A stretch of DNA of 53,346 nucleotides from Thermosediminibacterales bacterium (GCA_029982205.1 JARRCM010000014.1:1-53346), one strand, 5' to 3'. Shown: positions 35,458-43,427, counted from the stretch's first letter. Numbers and translations: made by a program. Notes: generated by a model from the letters alone, not told the origin.

Positions 35458-35512
35458 TTGACAAATCTATAATTAAGAATTAGACTGATAATATCGATAC
35501 CCCCCTTGGGTA
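35458..35512 (+). promoter_or_regulatory. Promoter and CsoR/FrmR-like operator of the mini zinc-ribbon gene
   Basis: TTGACA (35458-35463) and TAGACT (35481-35486) with a 17-base spacer; start expected near 35493. Directly downstream, TACCC-CCCTT-GGGTA (35498-35512) is a C/G-tract inverted repeat like the operators of CsoR/RcnR/FrmR-type repressors. A short CCCCC/GGGGG hairpin overlaps it. Confidence 0.45.
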
Positions 35513-35546
35513 GTCGGGGGAACATGTTGCAAAGGAGGTTAAAAAA

Positions 35547-35723
35547 ATGCCTTTTTACGACTATAAGTGTGAAGAGTGCGGAAAATCTTTCACATTGATG
35601 CTATCTATGAAAGACCGGGATAAAGCCGAGTGCCCGAAATGCGGGTCAAAAAACGTAAAACAGCAGTTCAAATCATTTAACATAGGAAAGGGCTCCTCAT
35701 CTTCATGCACAAGCTTTGGGTGA
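35547..35723 (+). CDS. FmdB-type small zinc-ribbon protein
   Basis: 58 aa. MPFYDYKCEECGKSFTL and ECPKCGSKNV form the two CxxC knuckles of the FmdB/CxxC-CxxC-SSSS family, followed by the Ser-rich tail with a lone Cys (GSSSSCTSFG) that names the family. Function is unsettled; regulatory zinc ribbon. GGAGG lies nine bases before the ATG. It is monocistronic, with its own promoter and terminator. Confidence 0.9.
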   Translation: MPFYDYKCEECGKSFTLMLSMKDRDKAECPKCGSKNVKQQFKSFNIGKGSSSSCTSFG

Positions 35724-35736
35724 GGGGTATAAAAAG

Positions 35737-35767
35737 AAGGGAATCGTCGATTCCCTTAATTTTTTTG
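35737..35767. terminator. Bidirectional terminator between fmdB-like gene and amt
   Basis: Stem AAGGGAAT / ATTCCCTT around CGTCG, with seven T on the plus side and CTTCTTTTT on the minus side. It lies between convergent stops. Confidence 0.9.
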
Positions 35768-35776
35768 ATAATCAAA

Positions 35777-37114
35777 TTATTGACTCAGTGACTTTTTGCT
35801 AAAATATCTTTGTGCTTCAGCAACTAATAAAAAGTCAGGATAAACATTAACTCTATGTTCATTTTTATCAAGGCCCTGGGTCTCTTCTTCGGTTGATACC
35901 CTTAATCCAATAACAACATCAATAACTTTAAACAAAACATATGCTGTTACAAATGTCCACACAAAAACACTTAACACGCCAATGAATTGAATTCCCAAAA
36001 GAGTCGTACCTCCTCCATACAACACCCCCCCTTCAACAGCAAAGAGGCCAACCGCCAAAGTACCAAAAGCACCGCATAAGCCATGAACTGTTATAGCTCC
36101 TACAGGATCATCTATATGTAATTTATCAAAGAACTTAACTCCATACACAACTATTCCACCTGCTAAAAGGCCTATAATAACTGCTCCTAATGGATCTACG
36201 GATGCTGTTCCGGCAGTAATCGCTACAAGACCGCCTAGAGCACCATTCAATGTCATACCAACATCAGCACATCCTGAAATTAACCAGCTGACAATCATTG
36301 CACCCGTTGCCCCTGCAGCCGCCGCAAGATTAGTAGTTACCGCAATCAAACCTATAGAAGGATCTGTTCCTGATAAAGTGCTGCCCGGATTAAATCCAAA
36401 CCATCCAAACCATAGAATAAACACACCCAAAGCAGCAATGACTAAATTATGACCCGGAATATTATTAACTGTTCCGTCTTTGTTATATTTCCCTATTCTC
36501 GGCCCAAGAACGATAGCTCCAGCTAAACCGGCCCATGCTCCTACCGAATGAACCACAGTAGAACCGGCAAAATCAATCATACCCATTGACGACAGCCAGC
36601 CTCCACCCCAGATCCAGTGCCCCACCACCGGATAAATTAATGCACTTATCACTATACTATAAATAAGATAGCCTGTAAATTTGGTTCTTTCTGCCATCGC
36701 TCCGGAAACTATCGTAGCTGCAGTTGCTGCAAATACCGTCTGAAATATTAAAAAAGCATAAGTTGGTATCCCTAATCCTAAATTTGAAAAATCATCCAAA
36801 AGGAAAAATCCTTTTGTTCCTATAAATGAATTACCTTCACCGAACATCAAAGCAAATCCTACAGCCCAAAAAATTAATGAACCAACACTGAAATCCATCA
36901 AATTTTTCATTATTATATTCCCTGCATTTTTAGCCCTGGTAAATCCGGCTTCCACCAATGCAAAGCCGGCCTGCATAAAGAATACAAGAAAAGCTGCCAC
37001 AAGAACCCACACCGTATTTATTGAAGCTGTAATGAAATTCATATCTGGAGCTGCAAATGCGCTGTTCGACATTAAAAATAATAACACTAATAAAACAATT
37101 ATTTTCTTAATCAT
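35777..37114 (-). CDS. amt: Ammonium transporter
   Basis: 445 aa with a cleavable-type signal segment (MIKKIIVLLVLLFLMSNSAFA) and 11 membrane helices. Amt marks are FFMQAGFALVEAGFTRAKN, the twin-His residues in STVVHSVGAWAGL and VHGLCGAFGT, and WFGFNPGS. The ATG at 37114 has AAAAGGAGG upstream; the longer frame to 37177 is not supported. A strong promoter precedes it. No glnK/PII gene is next to it, which is unusual because amtB-glnK pairs are the rule. Confidence 0.96.
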   Translation of the reverse strand: MIKKIIVLLVLLFLMSNSAFAAPDMNFITASINTVWVLVAAFLVFFMQAGFALVEAGFTRAKNAGNIIMKNLMDFSVGSLIFWAVGFALMFGEGNSFIGTKGFFLLDDFSNLGLGIPTYAFLIFQTVFAATAATIVSGAMAERTKFTGYLIYSIVISALIYPVVGHWIWGGGWLSSMGMIDFAGSTVVHSVGAWAGLAGAIVLGPRIGKYNKDGTVNNIPGHNLVIAALGVFILWFGWFGFNPGSTLSGTDPSIGLIAVTTNLAAAAGATGAMIVSWLISGCADVGMTLNGALGGLVAITAGTASVDPLGAVIIGLLAGGIVVYGVKFFDKLHIDDPVGAITVHGLCGAFGTLAVGLFAVEGGVLYGGGTTLLGIQFIGVLSVFVWTFVTAYVLFKVIDVVIGLRVSTEEETQGLDKNEHRVNVYPDFLLVAEAQRYFSKKSLSQ

Positions 37115-37214
37115 AATAAATAGCCTCCTTTTGTGTAATATTTTTAGGTTTATGTAAAAGTTTTTGCTGCGAACCACCTCTCTGTGTTAATTATTTGTTT
37201 ATTGTGTTAGGTTT

Positions 37215-37243
37215 ATAATAGCATTTTTCAGATAAATTGTCAA
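37215..37243 (-). promoter_or_regulatory. amt promoter
   Basis: Minus strand TTGACA (37243-37238), 17-base spacer, TATTAT (37220-37215). It leaves a leader of about 95 nt before the ATG; no riboswitch class was recognised in it. Confidence 0.8.
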
Positions 37244-37263
37244 CATTATGTCAGGTTTTTAAG

Positions 37264-37290
37264 CAAAAAAATAACCCGTTTTTCGGGTTG
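37264..37290 (-). terminator. rtcB terminator
   Basis: The minus strand reads AACCCG-AAAAA-CGGGTT-A then seven T, 70 bases after the rtcB stop. Confidence 0.88.
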
Positions 37291-37359
37291 CCAAAAAGCC
37301 ATACATATATTGCTCTCTTTATTAATACTGATTAATTGGAGGGAAAGTTTTAAACGTTT

Positions 37360-38502
37360 TCATCCTTTCATGACTCCCAAAGGCGTTAAGCGGATAAGCG
37401 GTTTTACTAAATCCCTTTGGTTAAACATCACTTTTTCAATATCTTTGTAAGCTTGGGGAGCTTCAGAATAATCACCGTGCCATCCTGTGAAAACTATATC
37501 CTTCATCGCCTTGTTTGCCATTTCTTCATTAATTGTTTGATTTGCTTTTTTCCGGCTTATGGCTCTACCAGCACCATGTGAACATGATTTAAAACTTTCC
37601 GGATTGCCCAATCCTTCAACAACATATGATGAAGTGCCCATTGAACCGGGGATAATTCCCAACTCTCCTTTTTTAGCGCTAGTAGCACCTTTCCTGTGAA
37701 TGATGACATCTTTGCCAAAATGGTTCTCAACTGAAGCATAGTTATGGTGAATATCTATTTTCTGTTCTATTTTTTTAGAACCGGTTACCTGTGAAAAACT
37801 GTCATAAAACCTGGCCAATATATGTTCCCTGTTAGCTTTAGCGAACTTCAGGCAAAATTCCATAGCTGTATAGTATTCCTTACCTTCGGCGGAATCTAAA
37901 GGCAGACAGGCCAAGTCATAATCTTTAGGAACAATCTTAAGTCTTTCATTTATTTTCTTGGCCAATTTATTGTAGTAATGAGCCACTTTAAGCCCTATAT
38001 TCCTGCTGCCCGAATGGACCATAAGCCAGATGTGGCCGTCATCACCTTGTTCAATACTGTAAAAGTGATTCCCGGACCCTAAAGAACCTAACTGGTATCT
38101 CGCTGATTCAATTTCTTGATTAATGATTTTAATGTCAGGAGCATTATTAAATCCTTCCCATTGTTGTGGTTTATTATTATGTTTAAAACCCATGGGGATT
38201 AGCTTCCTGGCTTTAGCCAAAACCTTCTTAATCTGTTCTGTTGTGATTTCTTTAATATCTGTCTTAACAGCCACAACACCGCAGCCGATATCCACACCTA
38301 CTGCGTTTGGAATTATCATTCCATCTGAAGCCAAAACACCACCAATGGGCATTCCATAACCTTCATGCACATCAGGCATCAGAGCTATGTGGCTGTACGC
38401 AAACGGCAGATTAGAAAGATTGACAGCTTGTCTCATTGCTCCTTCATCAACATCATCAGACCATATTTTTATTGTCAGCCTGCCTTGATTAACGGTTCTC
38501 AT
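37360..38502 (-). CDS. rtcB: RtcB-family RNA ligase
   Basis: 380 aa, the shorter bacterial RtcB form. It joins 2',3'-cyclic phosphate (or 3'-phosphate) and 5'-OH RNA ends using Mn and GTP. Visible motifs are MPDVHEGYGMPIGGV, AVGVDIGCGVVA (metal Cys), LGSGNHFYSI, HSGSRNIG, HHNYAS (metal His) and SCSHGAGRAISR with the guanylated His. ATG at 38502; the ribosome site is weak (TTGGAG 14 bases upstream). It stands alone without archease or rtcR/rtcA neighbours. Role is probably repair of cleaved RNA. Confidence 0.93.
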   Translation of the reverse strand: MRTVNQGRLTIKIWSDDVDEGAMRQAVNLSNLPFAYSHIALMPDVHEGYGMPIGGVLASDGMIIPNAVGVDIGCGVVAVKTDIKEITTEQIKKVLAKARKLIPMGFKHNNKPQQWEGFNNAPDIKIINQEIESARYQLGSLGSGNHFYSIEQGDDGHIWLMVHSGSRNIGLKVAHYYNKLAKKINERLKIVPKDYDLACLPLDSAEGKEYYTAMEFCLKFAKANREHILARFYDSFSQVTGSKKIEQKIDIHHNYASVENHFGKDVIIHRKGATSAKKGELGIIPGSMGTSSYVVEGLGNPESFKSCSHGAGRAISRKKANQTINEEMANKAMKDIVFTGWHGDYSEAPQAYKDIEKVMFNQRDLVKPLIRLTPLGVMKG

Positions 38503-38585
38503 TTCGTTGTTCTATCACTCCAATACTTTGAAAGTTAATCTTCTTATCATAATTATAAATTATCACAGTTTTGAATCTTTGTATA

Positions 38586-38621
38586 GGGTGAAACAACGAG
38601 AACCGTCCCTTGTGTTTCATC
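38586..38621. repeat. REP-like palindrome (GGGACGGTTCT type)
   Basis: The minus strand reads GATGAAACACAAGGGACGGT then TCTCGTTGTTTCACC. Arms GATGAAACA and TGTTTCACC flank a GGGACGGTTCTCG core. I recall this core as recurrent in clostridial genomes and similar to REP units mobilised by Y1 (TnpA-REP) transposases. It overlaps the stop of the ECF S-component gene. Confidence 0.5.
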
Positions 38622-39123
38622 TTTTCAAAATCTTTACAACTGCAGGTATCAGGATAATCTGAACAACAAGCCCGGGGATGCCAGTCACAAGCCCTGCAGT
38701 TACAGGATATAGAGGTGAAATGCCTTTAAGGCCAAAAAGAGGGAGAAGAACTGCTCCTGCGATGCCGTAAACCAGCCTTCCTGCAAAAAGCGTAATCAAT
38801 AATGAAATAAATACATTTAGCTTTAATCTTTCATACAGCCACCCTGCCAAAAAGCCATATATAGGTAGCTCGATCATCATCATCGGCGCCACAGGTGGTG
38901 AAAATGGAGGCATTCCCGTTAAAATCGAACTCAACAGCGGGGTTAAAAAACCAACAAAAAATCCAATTGCAGGCCCTGTGAAAAAACCTGCCAGCAGAAC
39001 AGGTATATGCATCGGCAGCAGCATCTTACCCACAGAAGAACCTCCCACCATATGAAACCCTATTGGTAGCACTATGCCCAAAGCCACAAAAAAACCTCCG
39101 GTTACAACTTTTTTTAAATCCAT
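38617..39123 (-). CDS. ECF transporter S component (substrate unknown)
   Basis: 168 aa with six membrane helices. SSVGKMLLPMHIPVLLAGFFTGPAIGFFVGFLTPLLS and MMMIELPIYGFLAGWLYERL are typical of vitamin-type S components of energy-coupling factor transporters. It would need the shared EcfA/A'/T module encoded elsewhere. The substrate is not evident. AAAGGAGG precedes the ATG at 39123. A hairpin leader with T-run lies just upstream and the DUF3842 gene precedes it, a pairing I have seen in Firmicutes. Confidence 0.85.
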   Translation of the reverse strand: MDLKKVVTGGFFVALGIVLPIGFHMVGGSSVGKMLLPMHIPVLLAGFFTGPAIGFFVGFLTPLLSSILTGMPPFSPPVAPMMMIELPIYGFLAGWLYERLKLNVFISLLITLFAGRLVYGIAGAVLLPLFGLKGISPLYPVTAGLVTGIPGLVVQIILIPAVVKILKR

Positions 39124-39143
39124 TCTTTTTCCTCCTTTAAAAA

Positions 39144-39200
39144 CAAAAAATCACGAGAGCCTCCGGTTTTCGAACCGAACTTAGACCTTCGTGATCTAAC
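39144..39200 (-). promoter_or_regulatory. Two-helix hairpin with T-run before the ECF gene (riboswitch or terminator)
   Basis: On the minus strand ATCACGA (39195-39189) pairs with TCGTGAT (39156-39150), followed by TTTTTTG. Inside, TTCGGTT-CGAA-AACCGGA forms a second helix. The two are separated by an asymmetric internal loop (AGGTCTAAG / GGCTC). A plain terminator rarely has such a loop; it resembles a small aptamer whose outer helix is the terminator. It could instead end the DUF3842 transcript. No known riboswitch class recognised. Confidence 0.55.
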
Positions 39201-39222
39201 TGTCTAACTTCTCATACTCAAT

Positions 39223-39669
39223 TTACTCAATTGTCGCTTGATCATCAGATTTTTTATTCATCTGTATGTATTCTTTAATTCTGCCAATGAGTTTTTTGAT
39301 CAATACCGCAACAGGTTGTTTCTCAACCTCAACCAGCTCTACATGCGGCTGGTTAATGCACAGCAGAAATTTCTTTGCGGAACTTTCCGCCACCGTTGCT
39401 GCTATATCAGCAGTAACTTCTCCCATCATAGAATCCGGAATCACGATACCCAGGGGGCCAACAATTATATCCATGTCTTTTAGATTGACTCTTATAGCGT
39501 TCGCTCCTGAAGCACCCCTGTGTGCCCCATATTTCAACATGTTAAAAGTAGCTCCTGAGTTTATTCCAAGGGCGGTTATTTCAACCGAATCGCCAAGTTC
39601 CTTTATCAGGTTATCTATTATCTGACATCCCAATCCACCGCCCAGGCCGTCAATTACCGCCAGCTTCAT
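39223..39669 (-). CDS. DUF3842 family protein
   Basis: 148 aa. MKLAVIDGLGGGLGCQIIDNL is a Rossmann-like glycine loop. LGINSGATFNMLKYGAHRGASGANAI and MDIIVGPLGIVIPDSMMGEVT follow, as in DUF3842. Function unknown; the fold suggests nucleotide or cofactor binding. ATG at 39669 with GGAGGG upstream, just after a CGCCC/GGGCG hairpin (39697-39711). It lies upstream of the ECF S component, so it may act on the transported vitamin or its regulation (inference). Confidence 0.75.
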   Translation of the reverse strand: MKLAVIDGLGGGLGCQIIDNLIKELGDSVEITALGINSGATFNMLKYGAHRGASGANAIRVNLKDMDIIVGPLGIVIPDSMMGEVTADIAATVAESSAKKFLLCINQPHVELVEVEKQPVAVLIKKLIGRIKEYIQMNKKSDDQATIE

Positions 39670-39770
39670 GACTGCATCCCTCCAAAACGCCCTTCGTGGG
39701 CGACCGAATCTCGAAATCGTTTTATATTATAACATATTCGCATTAAGTTTTATAGTGTTTTTTCAGTGTT

Positions 39771-41969
39771 TTAACTCTCAGGCTGCTGGTTGAAAAACTG
39801 TCGAATCCTATCAGCCAACCTTGAGTACCGTTTGTTAACCTTGTTGTTTTTAACTGCAATTGCAAGGGCTTTTTTTGTGCCTACAAGCACTACGAGTTTT
39901 TTGGCACGGGTAATTGCTGTATACAACAGATTGCGCTGCAACATAAGATAGTGCTGAGTAGTTATAGGCATAACCACTACAGGGTATTCGCTGCCCTGGC
40001 TTTTATGCACCGAAACTGCATATGACAGTGTAAGCTCCTCTAATTCAGCGGTTTCATAAACTATATCCCTTTCCCCTGTTACATCCGGAAAACGCACAAT
40101 AACTTCCCCTTCTTCATTGTCTATTTTCAGTATCGTGCCAATATCCCCATTAAACACCTCTTTGGTATAGTTGTTTTTTATCTGCATAACCTTATCTCCT
40201 TCACGGAAAATCACAGCGCCATAACGTTTTTCCTCTTTAGCTGGATTAGGAGGGTTTAATATGTTCTGCAGCTGGCTGTTCAGGTTGTTTACACCTATTA
40301 TTGTCCGCTTCATGGGTGTTAAAACCTGTATGTCCTGTATAGGGTTAAAAGGGCCGTATCTGGGCAGTCTCTTACTGCATAAATCCAGTATAGTCTGTAA
40401 CACTTCTTCAGGATCCTGTTTTTCAATCATAAAAAAATCTCCATCCCGGTTATTTAAATAAGGAAATTTGCCGTTGTTTATATTATGGGCGTTCACCACT
40501 ATCATACTCTCCCTGGCCTGTCGGAAAATCTCTGTGAGCCTCACCGTTTCAATCACGCCGCTGTTTATTATATCTTTAAGAACGTTTCCTGCACCCACAG
40601 ACGGGAGTTGATCTATATCTCCCACAAGAATTAGCCGTGTTCCGTACTGAATCGCTTTAAGAAGGTTATAAAACAGGAGCAGGTCAACCATAGAAACTTC
40701 ATCTACTATAACCACATCTGCATCAATAGGGTTGTCCTCGTTTTTCTGAAAAGTCATACCGCCGCCTTCTGTAAATCCGTATTCCAAAAGACGGTGAATG
40801 GTTTTTGCTTCCCGGCCTGTGGCTTCTGCCATCCTCCTGGCAGCCCTTCCTGTGGGAGCAGCAAGGACTATTTTTTGCTTCTGCTTTTCCAAAAGTTTAA
40901 TAATGCTTTTGATTGTAGTGGTCTTTCCCGTTCCCGGTCCTCCTGTAATAACCAACACTGCATTTTTTAAGACCTTTTCCAAAGCTTCCTTTTGGCCCCT
41001 AGAAAGTTTTACTCCGCTTTCTTTTTCAAGAGCATGAATTTCCTTATTAATATCTATATCAAACTTTTTGTATGGAACAGATTCAAGTTTAAATATCCTG
41101 TCTGCTGAGCCTCTCTCAGCAAAGTAAAAAGGCGCAAGATAAACTGCTTTTTCTCCATCAGGGAAATCCTGGCAGAATGCCTGTTCTTTATTTAAAAGTT
41201 CCGTTATTCCTTTTTTTGCAAGCTCAGGAGTTACTTCAAGCACTCCTGACGCCTTTTCTACAAGTTCGTCAAAAGTTACATAAGTATGTCCGTCATTAGA
41301 GTACTGGCCCAGAACATACCTAACCCCTGCTGTGATCCTGTGAATCGATGTGGTCTCAATCCCGAGTTTCTGAGCGATTTTGTCTGCCGTTTTAAAACCA
41401 ATCCCGAAAATCTCATCAGCCATCCGATACGGATTTTGTTTAATGTATTCTATTGTTTTTTCTTTATATTCTTTAAAAATTTTAACGGCATATGTAGGGC
41501 TTACGCCGTTAGACTGCAGAAACATCATCACCTGTTGAATATCTTTTTGTTCTGCAAAAGCAGCTGATATTGCCTCAGCCTTTTTTTCACCTATCCCATC
41601 GATTTCAGTTAATCGATGAGGTGCAAACTCAATTATATTAAGGGTTTCTAATTTAAAATGCTTAACAAGCTTCTTCGCTGTCTTAGGCCCTATCCCCTTA
41701 ATAAGCCCCGAACCCAGGTATTTTTCTATTCCATTTAATGTGGCAGGAACAGTTATCTGGTATTCTTCAACCCTAAACTGGGTGCCGTAATCGGAATGAT
41801 TGACCCAATTGCCTTTAAGCCTTAGGGTTTCTCCGATGTTTATCATAGGCAAATAACCTACTATAGTTGTCAAATGTTCCTTGTTTTCCCGTTGAATCTT
41901 AGCAACGGTGAAATGATTTTCATCATTGTAATATGTTATCCTTTCAACAGTGCCGGTGATTTCTGCCAT
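39771..41969 (-). CDS. recD2: RecD2-type ATP-dependent DNA helicase
   Basis: 732 aa SF1B 5'-3' helicase not linked to RecBC. The N-terminal OB-like domain (GTVERITYYNDENHFTVAKI) and helix-hairpin-helix repeats (LIKGIGPKTAKKLVKHF, EIDGIGEKKAEAISAAF, GIGFKTADKIAQKLG) are typical. The helicase core has Walker A (VITGGPGTGKTTTIKSI), DEVSMVD (motif II), GDIDQLPSVGAGNVLKD (III), LTEIFRQA (IV) and SYAVSVHKSQGSEYPVV plus LLYTAITRAK (V-VI). ATG at 41969 with AAGGTGG upstream. It follows the LexA-controlled ComK-like gene by about 80 bases and could share its induction. Confidence 0.96.
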   Translation of the reverse strand: MAEITGTVERITYYNDENHFTVAKIQRENKEHLTTIVGYLPMINIGETLRLKGNWVNHSDYGTQFRVEEYQITVPATLNGIEKYLGSGLIKGIGPKTAKKLVKHFKLETLNIIEFAPHRLTEIDGIGEKKAEAISAAFAEQKDIQQVMMFLQSNGVSPTYAVKIFKEYKEKTIEYIKQNPYRMADEIFGIGFKTADKIAQKLGIETTSIHRITAGVRYVLGQYSNDGHTYVTFDELVEKASGVLEVTPELAKKGITELLNKEQAFCQDFPDGEKAVYLAPFYFAERGSADRIFKLESVPYKKFDIDINKEIHALEKESGVKLSRGQKEALEKVLKNAVLVITGGPGTGKTTTIKSIIKLLEKQKQKIVLAAPTGRAARRMAEATGREAKTIHRLLEYGFTEGGGMTFQKNEDNPIDADVVIVDEVSMVDLLLFYNLLKAIQYGTRLILVGDIDQLPSVGAGNVLKDIINSGVIETVRLTEIFRQARESMIVVNAHNINNGKFPYLNNRDGDFFMIEKQDPEEVLQTILDLCSKRLPRYGPFNPIQDIQVLTPMKRTIIGVNNLNSQLQNILNPPNPAKEEKRYGAVIFREGDKVMQIKNNYTKEVFNGDIGTILKIDNEEGEVIVRFPDVTGERDIVYETAELEELTLSYAVSVHKSQGSEYPVVVMPITTQHYLMLQRNLLYTAITRAKKLVVLVGTKKALAIAVKNNKVNKRYSRLADRIRQFFNQQPES

Positions 41970-42047
41970 ATGAATCCACCTTTGTTATTTTTTTACCATC
42001 TATTATATTATTAATTATATCATTACTTCTAAAGGTAAAAAAAGTTC

Positions 42048-42653
42048 TTACAGCAGTTTTTCTTTAAGCTCCAAAATCTCTTTCGCAAGTATGGCAATAT
42101 CGCCTTTTGTTGCAGGCTGTTTGTAATCTGAAAAAACGTCGCAAAAAAACAGTAATTGGTTTTGGTTTCTGTAGTTTAATTTGAGATAATGCTGGTGAAC
42201 TATCTTGGCGTTCCTGATGTGTTTTTCAACGGTGGATTTGCTGCATAAACACGGCAGTTTATAACCGCTTTTTAAAAGTATGTTTACTTTTCTTTCCCCC
42301 TCAACTGTGTCTTCGATTATCTTGTCAAATTCGTTTAATGTAAAAAAGCCGCTGCTTCCGTCATAAGGCGTAAGCGGCCGCCTCATTTTCACAGGGACAA
42401 GAATCAAATCCGGCGTAAACGGGAGAGGGACTGAGTTCTTCTGGCCGATAACATCTCCATAGTTTTTTCTAAGAGATTTAAGGTCAACACCGTAATATCT
42501 GGCAAACAGTCTTATTATAGATTTTATCTTTCGCTCATCAATATAGTTTTCTCCCGTGGAAGTAATAAGTTCTGTTGCATTTCCCGTCATATCCTTATAC
42601 ACAGGTATGAGCCCTGCAACGCCTTTTTTTAAAACCTCTTCAAGGACCTTCAA
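42048..42653 (-). CDS. ComK-like protein, probably LexA-controlled
   Basis: 201 aa. I read a distant match to ComK, the competence transcription factor. The segment LKSLRKNYGDVIGQKNSVPL parallels the ComK block that follows RSCRFFGSSYAGR. LILVPVKM parallels IFLFPTLS; then GFFTLNEFDKI, a VNILLKSGYKLPC strand pair like VTFSNGKTMELP, and STVEKHIRNA like NSFENQVYRT. The match is topological, not strong identity, so the call is tentative. TTG at 42653 has AGGGAGG eight bases upstream. Its promoter at 42682-42711 has a LexA box in the spacer. It lies between an amidase and recD2. Confidence 0.5.
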   Translation of the reverse strand: MKVLEEVLKKGVAGLIPVYKDMTGNATELITSTGENYIDERKIKSIIRLFARYYGVDLKSLRKNYGDVIGQKNSVPLPFTPDLILVPVKMRRPLTPYDGSSGFFTLNEFDKIIEDTVEGERKVNILLKSGYKLPCLCSKSTVEKHIRNAKIVHQHYLKLNYRNQNQLLFFCDVFSDYKQPATKGDIAILAKEILELKEKLL

Positions 42654-42681
42654 CAGTCTCCCCTCCCTCAATTTTTTTATA

Positions 42682-42711
42682 ATTATATATCGAACACATG
42701 TTCGGTGTCAA
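42682..42711 (-). promoter_or_regulatory. Promoter with LexA (SOS) box for the ComK-like gene
   Basis: Minus strand TTGACA (42711-42706), 18-base spacer, TATAAT (42687-42682): two perfect hexamers. The spacer contains CGAACATGTGTTCG (42704-42691), a perfect fit to the Firmicutes LexA/DinR box CGAAC-N4-GTTCG. LexA bound there would block the promoter. The promoter is embedded in the last codons of the upstream amidase gene. Transcription starts about 22 bases before the TTG start codon. Confidence 0.8.
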
Positions 42712-43228
42712 ACACAAACTCCGGTTTAAAAACAAGCCTGTCCCCAGGACATTTTGTATCAGCTCCTCTTACTTTGTTATGGGGTAAAATTCTGTCTTTT
42801 TCTATGGTATATTTATCCATAAGTATACGGCAAAGGCGTTCAAGGCTGTCCAATTGACTTTTTGTAGGCCGGGGAAGCCCGATTTCGCCTTTAGGATTTG
42901 AACAGCTGTCAAAATTGCCTGTTAGAGCTATCCCCAGAGATTTGAAATTCATTCCGTCATTTATACAGTGGGCGCCCTGCATAAAATCCGGCCTCCCCCT
43001 TTCAATCCGGCCGTCTGCTCTTATAAGGTAATGGTAACCGACACTTATTATCACACCTCTGCCAGTAGCTCTAAAACCTCTTTTTCGGTATTCATCCACC
43101 ATCGATTTTGGGGAAATAAGTTCAACACCCCATCCTAAGCTCGCATGATACCTGTCAATTGCAGTTATCGGTTGGTCCCACCCTGCGGTGTGATGAATTA
43201 TAATATATTTCGGATAAAGTCTTTCCAT
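42683..43228 (-). CDS. N-acetylmuramoyl-L-alanine amidase (Amidase_2/PGRP fold)
   Basis: 181 aa without signal peptide. Zinc ligands are H in YIIIHHTAGWD, H in NKVRGADTKCPGD region (LPHNKV) and C in KCPGD. VGYHYLIRADGRIERGRPDFMQGAHC and SLGIALTGNF are typical of the family. It cuts the amide bond between MurNAc and the stem peptide. The lack of a signal suggests release through lysis, a phage/holin-type route, or an intracellular/spore role. It follows the YvrJ gene. Its 3' end contains the promoter of the next gene. Confidence 0.9.
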   Translation of the reverse strand: MERLYPKYIIIHHTAGWDQPITAIDRYHASLGWGVELISPKSMVDEYRKRGFRATGRGVIISVGYHYLIRADGRIERGRPDFMQGAHCINDGMNFKSLGIALTGNFDSCSNPKGEIGLPRPTKSQLDSLERLCRILMDKYTIEKDRILPHNKVRGADTKCPGDRLVFKPEFVFDTEHVFDI

Positions 43229-43244
43229 TTTAGTTTAGCCCTCC

Positions 43245-43388
43245 CTATTTTAAACCCGCTATTACCTGAGCCAATTCGTTTATACTTTCGGTCAAGCCTT
43301 CCAGCTTGTTTTCAACTCTTACAAGAAGGTATATTGAAACAACTATGGGAAAGCCGAGATTGGCAACAGAAGTAAAAATCTCGCTCAT
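43245..43388 (-). CDS. yvrJ: YvrJ family small membrane protein
   Basis: 47 aa. MSEIFTSVANLGFPIVVSIYLL forms one membrane helix, followed by RVENKLEGLTESINELAQVI, an amphipathic helix. This is the YvrJ family layout, which also resembles small holin-like proteins. AAAGGAGG lies nine bases before the ATG at 43388. It is paired with the amidase 16 bases on, the typical spacing for a holin-endolysin pair, and with DUF2922/DUF1659 upstream. Confidence 0.85.
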   Translation of the reverse strand: MSEIFTSVANLGFPIVVSIYLLVRVENKLEGLTESINELAQVIAGLK

Positions 43389-43427
43389 GTTACTTCGCCT
43401 CCTTTAAACTCAGAATCAATTGTAGGC

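Noticed and set aside
39150-39195. Possible tRNA-like segment (GGTTCGAA T-loop-like)
   Set aside because: Far too short for a tRNA, no acceptor or anticodon arm; the segment folds as a two-helix hairpin ending in a T-run.
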